Shown here: positions 6,397 to 6,610 of the stretch, one piece after another
Numbering within the stretch: position 1 is the stretch's first letter
How the letters are laid out: every line of letters starts with the position of its first letter
Assembly: GCA_964343805.1 (NCBI GenBank)
Contig: CAYFLR010000119.1
Coordinates: forward strand, 1 to 6,610
Source of the DNA: CAYFLR01 sp964343805
GTDB lineage: Bacteria; Bdellovibrionota_B; Oligoflexia; CAYFLR01
Reading direction: 5' to 3'
Length of the DNA: 6,610 bases
Program-made: the position numbers and the translations under genes
The notes under the pieces: generated by a model
Seen by the model: only the letters and a program-made list of their open reading frames with translations
Databases searched by the model: none
What the model was told of the DNA's origin: nothing

Positions 6397-6610
6397 TTGA
6401 CGAATTATCGGAAAATGGGAAGAAAATGTTAGTTATTTATTAAATCCTGAGGGGTTATAGGTGCATAGCCACCCTAGATGAGAGATTGAAATCAGCAGCT
6501 AGTTTAACACCATGTTTTTGCATAACTTTTAGCAAGCAGGATGGGTTATGGTAAGTGTAATAACACAACCAACCGTGGATGAGTCCAAATAATTACCAAA
6601 ACTAGTGGAG
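6397..6610. other. Unassigned right-hand flank, upstream of the phosphoesterase gene
   Basis: No convincing gene, promoter or RNA is visible. On the minus strand two short frames are open. One enters from the right edge (from 6609), runs 26 codons and stops at TAA 6531-6529; it could be the end of an upstream gene in the same direction. The other runs 45 codons from 6592 to a TAA at 6457-6455, with its only ATG (MQKHGVKLAADF) about halfway. Both are short enough to occur by chance. TTTAAT on the minus strand (6444-6439) is a possible -10 for the phosphoesterase gene but has no matching -35. Confidence 0.3.

Noticed and set aside
6453..6473. GGTTAT-AGGTGC-ATAGCC stem as a terminator or RNA element
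   Set aside because: It needs a G-U pair, works on one strand only, and is not followed by a T run or linked to a gene ending there.
6455..6592. A 45-codon minus-strand open frame (with MQKHGVKLAADF) as a small gene
   Set aside because: It is short, its only ATG leaves 22 residues, there is no ribosome binding site, and I recognise no family; it could be a gene remnant, but chance explains it.
6529..6609. The end of a gene entering from the right edge on the minus strand
   Set aside because: Only 26 open codons are visible, a length common by chance, and another frame is also open for about 20 codons there; it is noted in the flank entry but not called as a gene.

Overview
The window holds two long protein genes in convergent orientation with almost nothing between them, preceded by a repeat-rich non-coding segment on the left and followed by about 210 bp of unassigned sequence on the right. 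Both proteins begin with a short hydrophobic signal sequence ending in a cysteine, so both look like exported lipoproteins of a Gram-negative bacterium. The AT-rich coding style, the short lysine-rich region after the signal Cys and the very large multidomain lipoproteins would fit a Bdellovibrionota/Bacteriovorax-like organism. That is an impression only, because no rRNA, tRNA or housekeeping marker is present.

Layout. Positions 1-230 carry a tandem array of a 62-bp unit: three full copies and a fourth that is internally deleted, probably continuing off the left edge. Each visible unit junction contains the same palindrome, ACGATA-GAY-TATCGT. The array runs into two 9-bp direct repeats (GGGGGACAT) and a GC-rich inverted repeat (to 270). 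An AT-rich leader (about 271-441) follows, with a possible -10 box and a 6-bp inverted repeat just upstream of the first gene.

442-3309 (+) encodes a subtilisin-like (S8) serine protease. The Asp/His/Asn/Ser catalytic set is complete within about residues 85-305, and a C-terminal region of about 640 residues was not recognised. 3319-6396 (-) encodes a calcineurin-like metallophosphoesterase with all the main family motifs in its first ~420 residues. Its C-terminal half contains three diverged copies of a Rossmann-like beta-alpha-beta module; the first copy with its following segment resembles SLOG/LOG-type nucleotide-binding domains. The two stop codons are only 9 bp apart.

How they work together is not shown by the sequence. 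Convergent genes are not an operon. The shared theme is two large, probably surface- or periplasm-anchored proteins, each joining a hydrolase to a long unexplained C-terminal region. The two best leads are the three-module repeat in the phosphoesterase and the phased palindromes in the 62-bp array.
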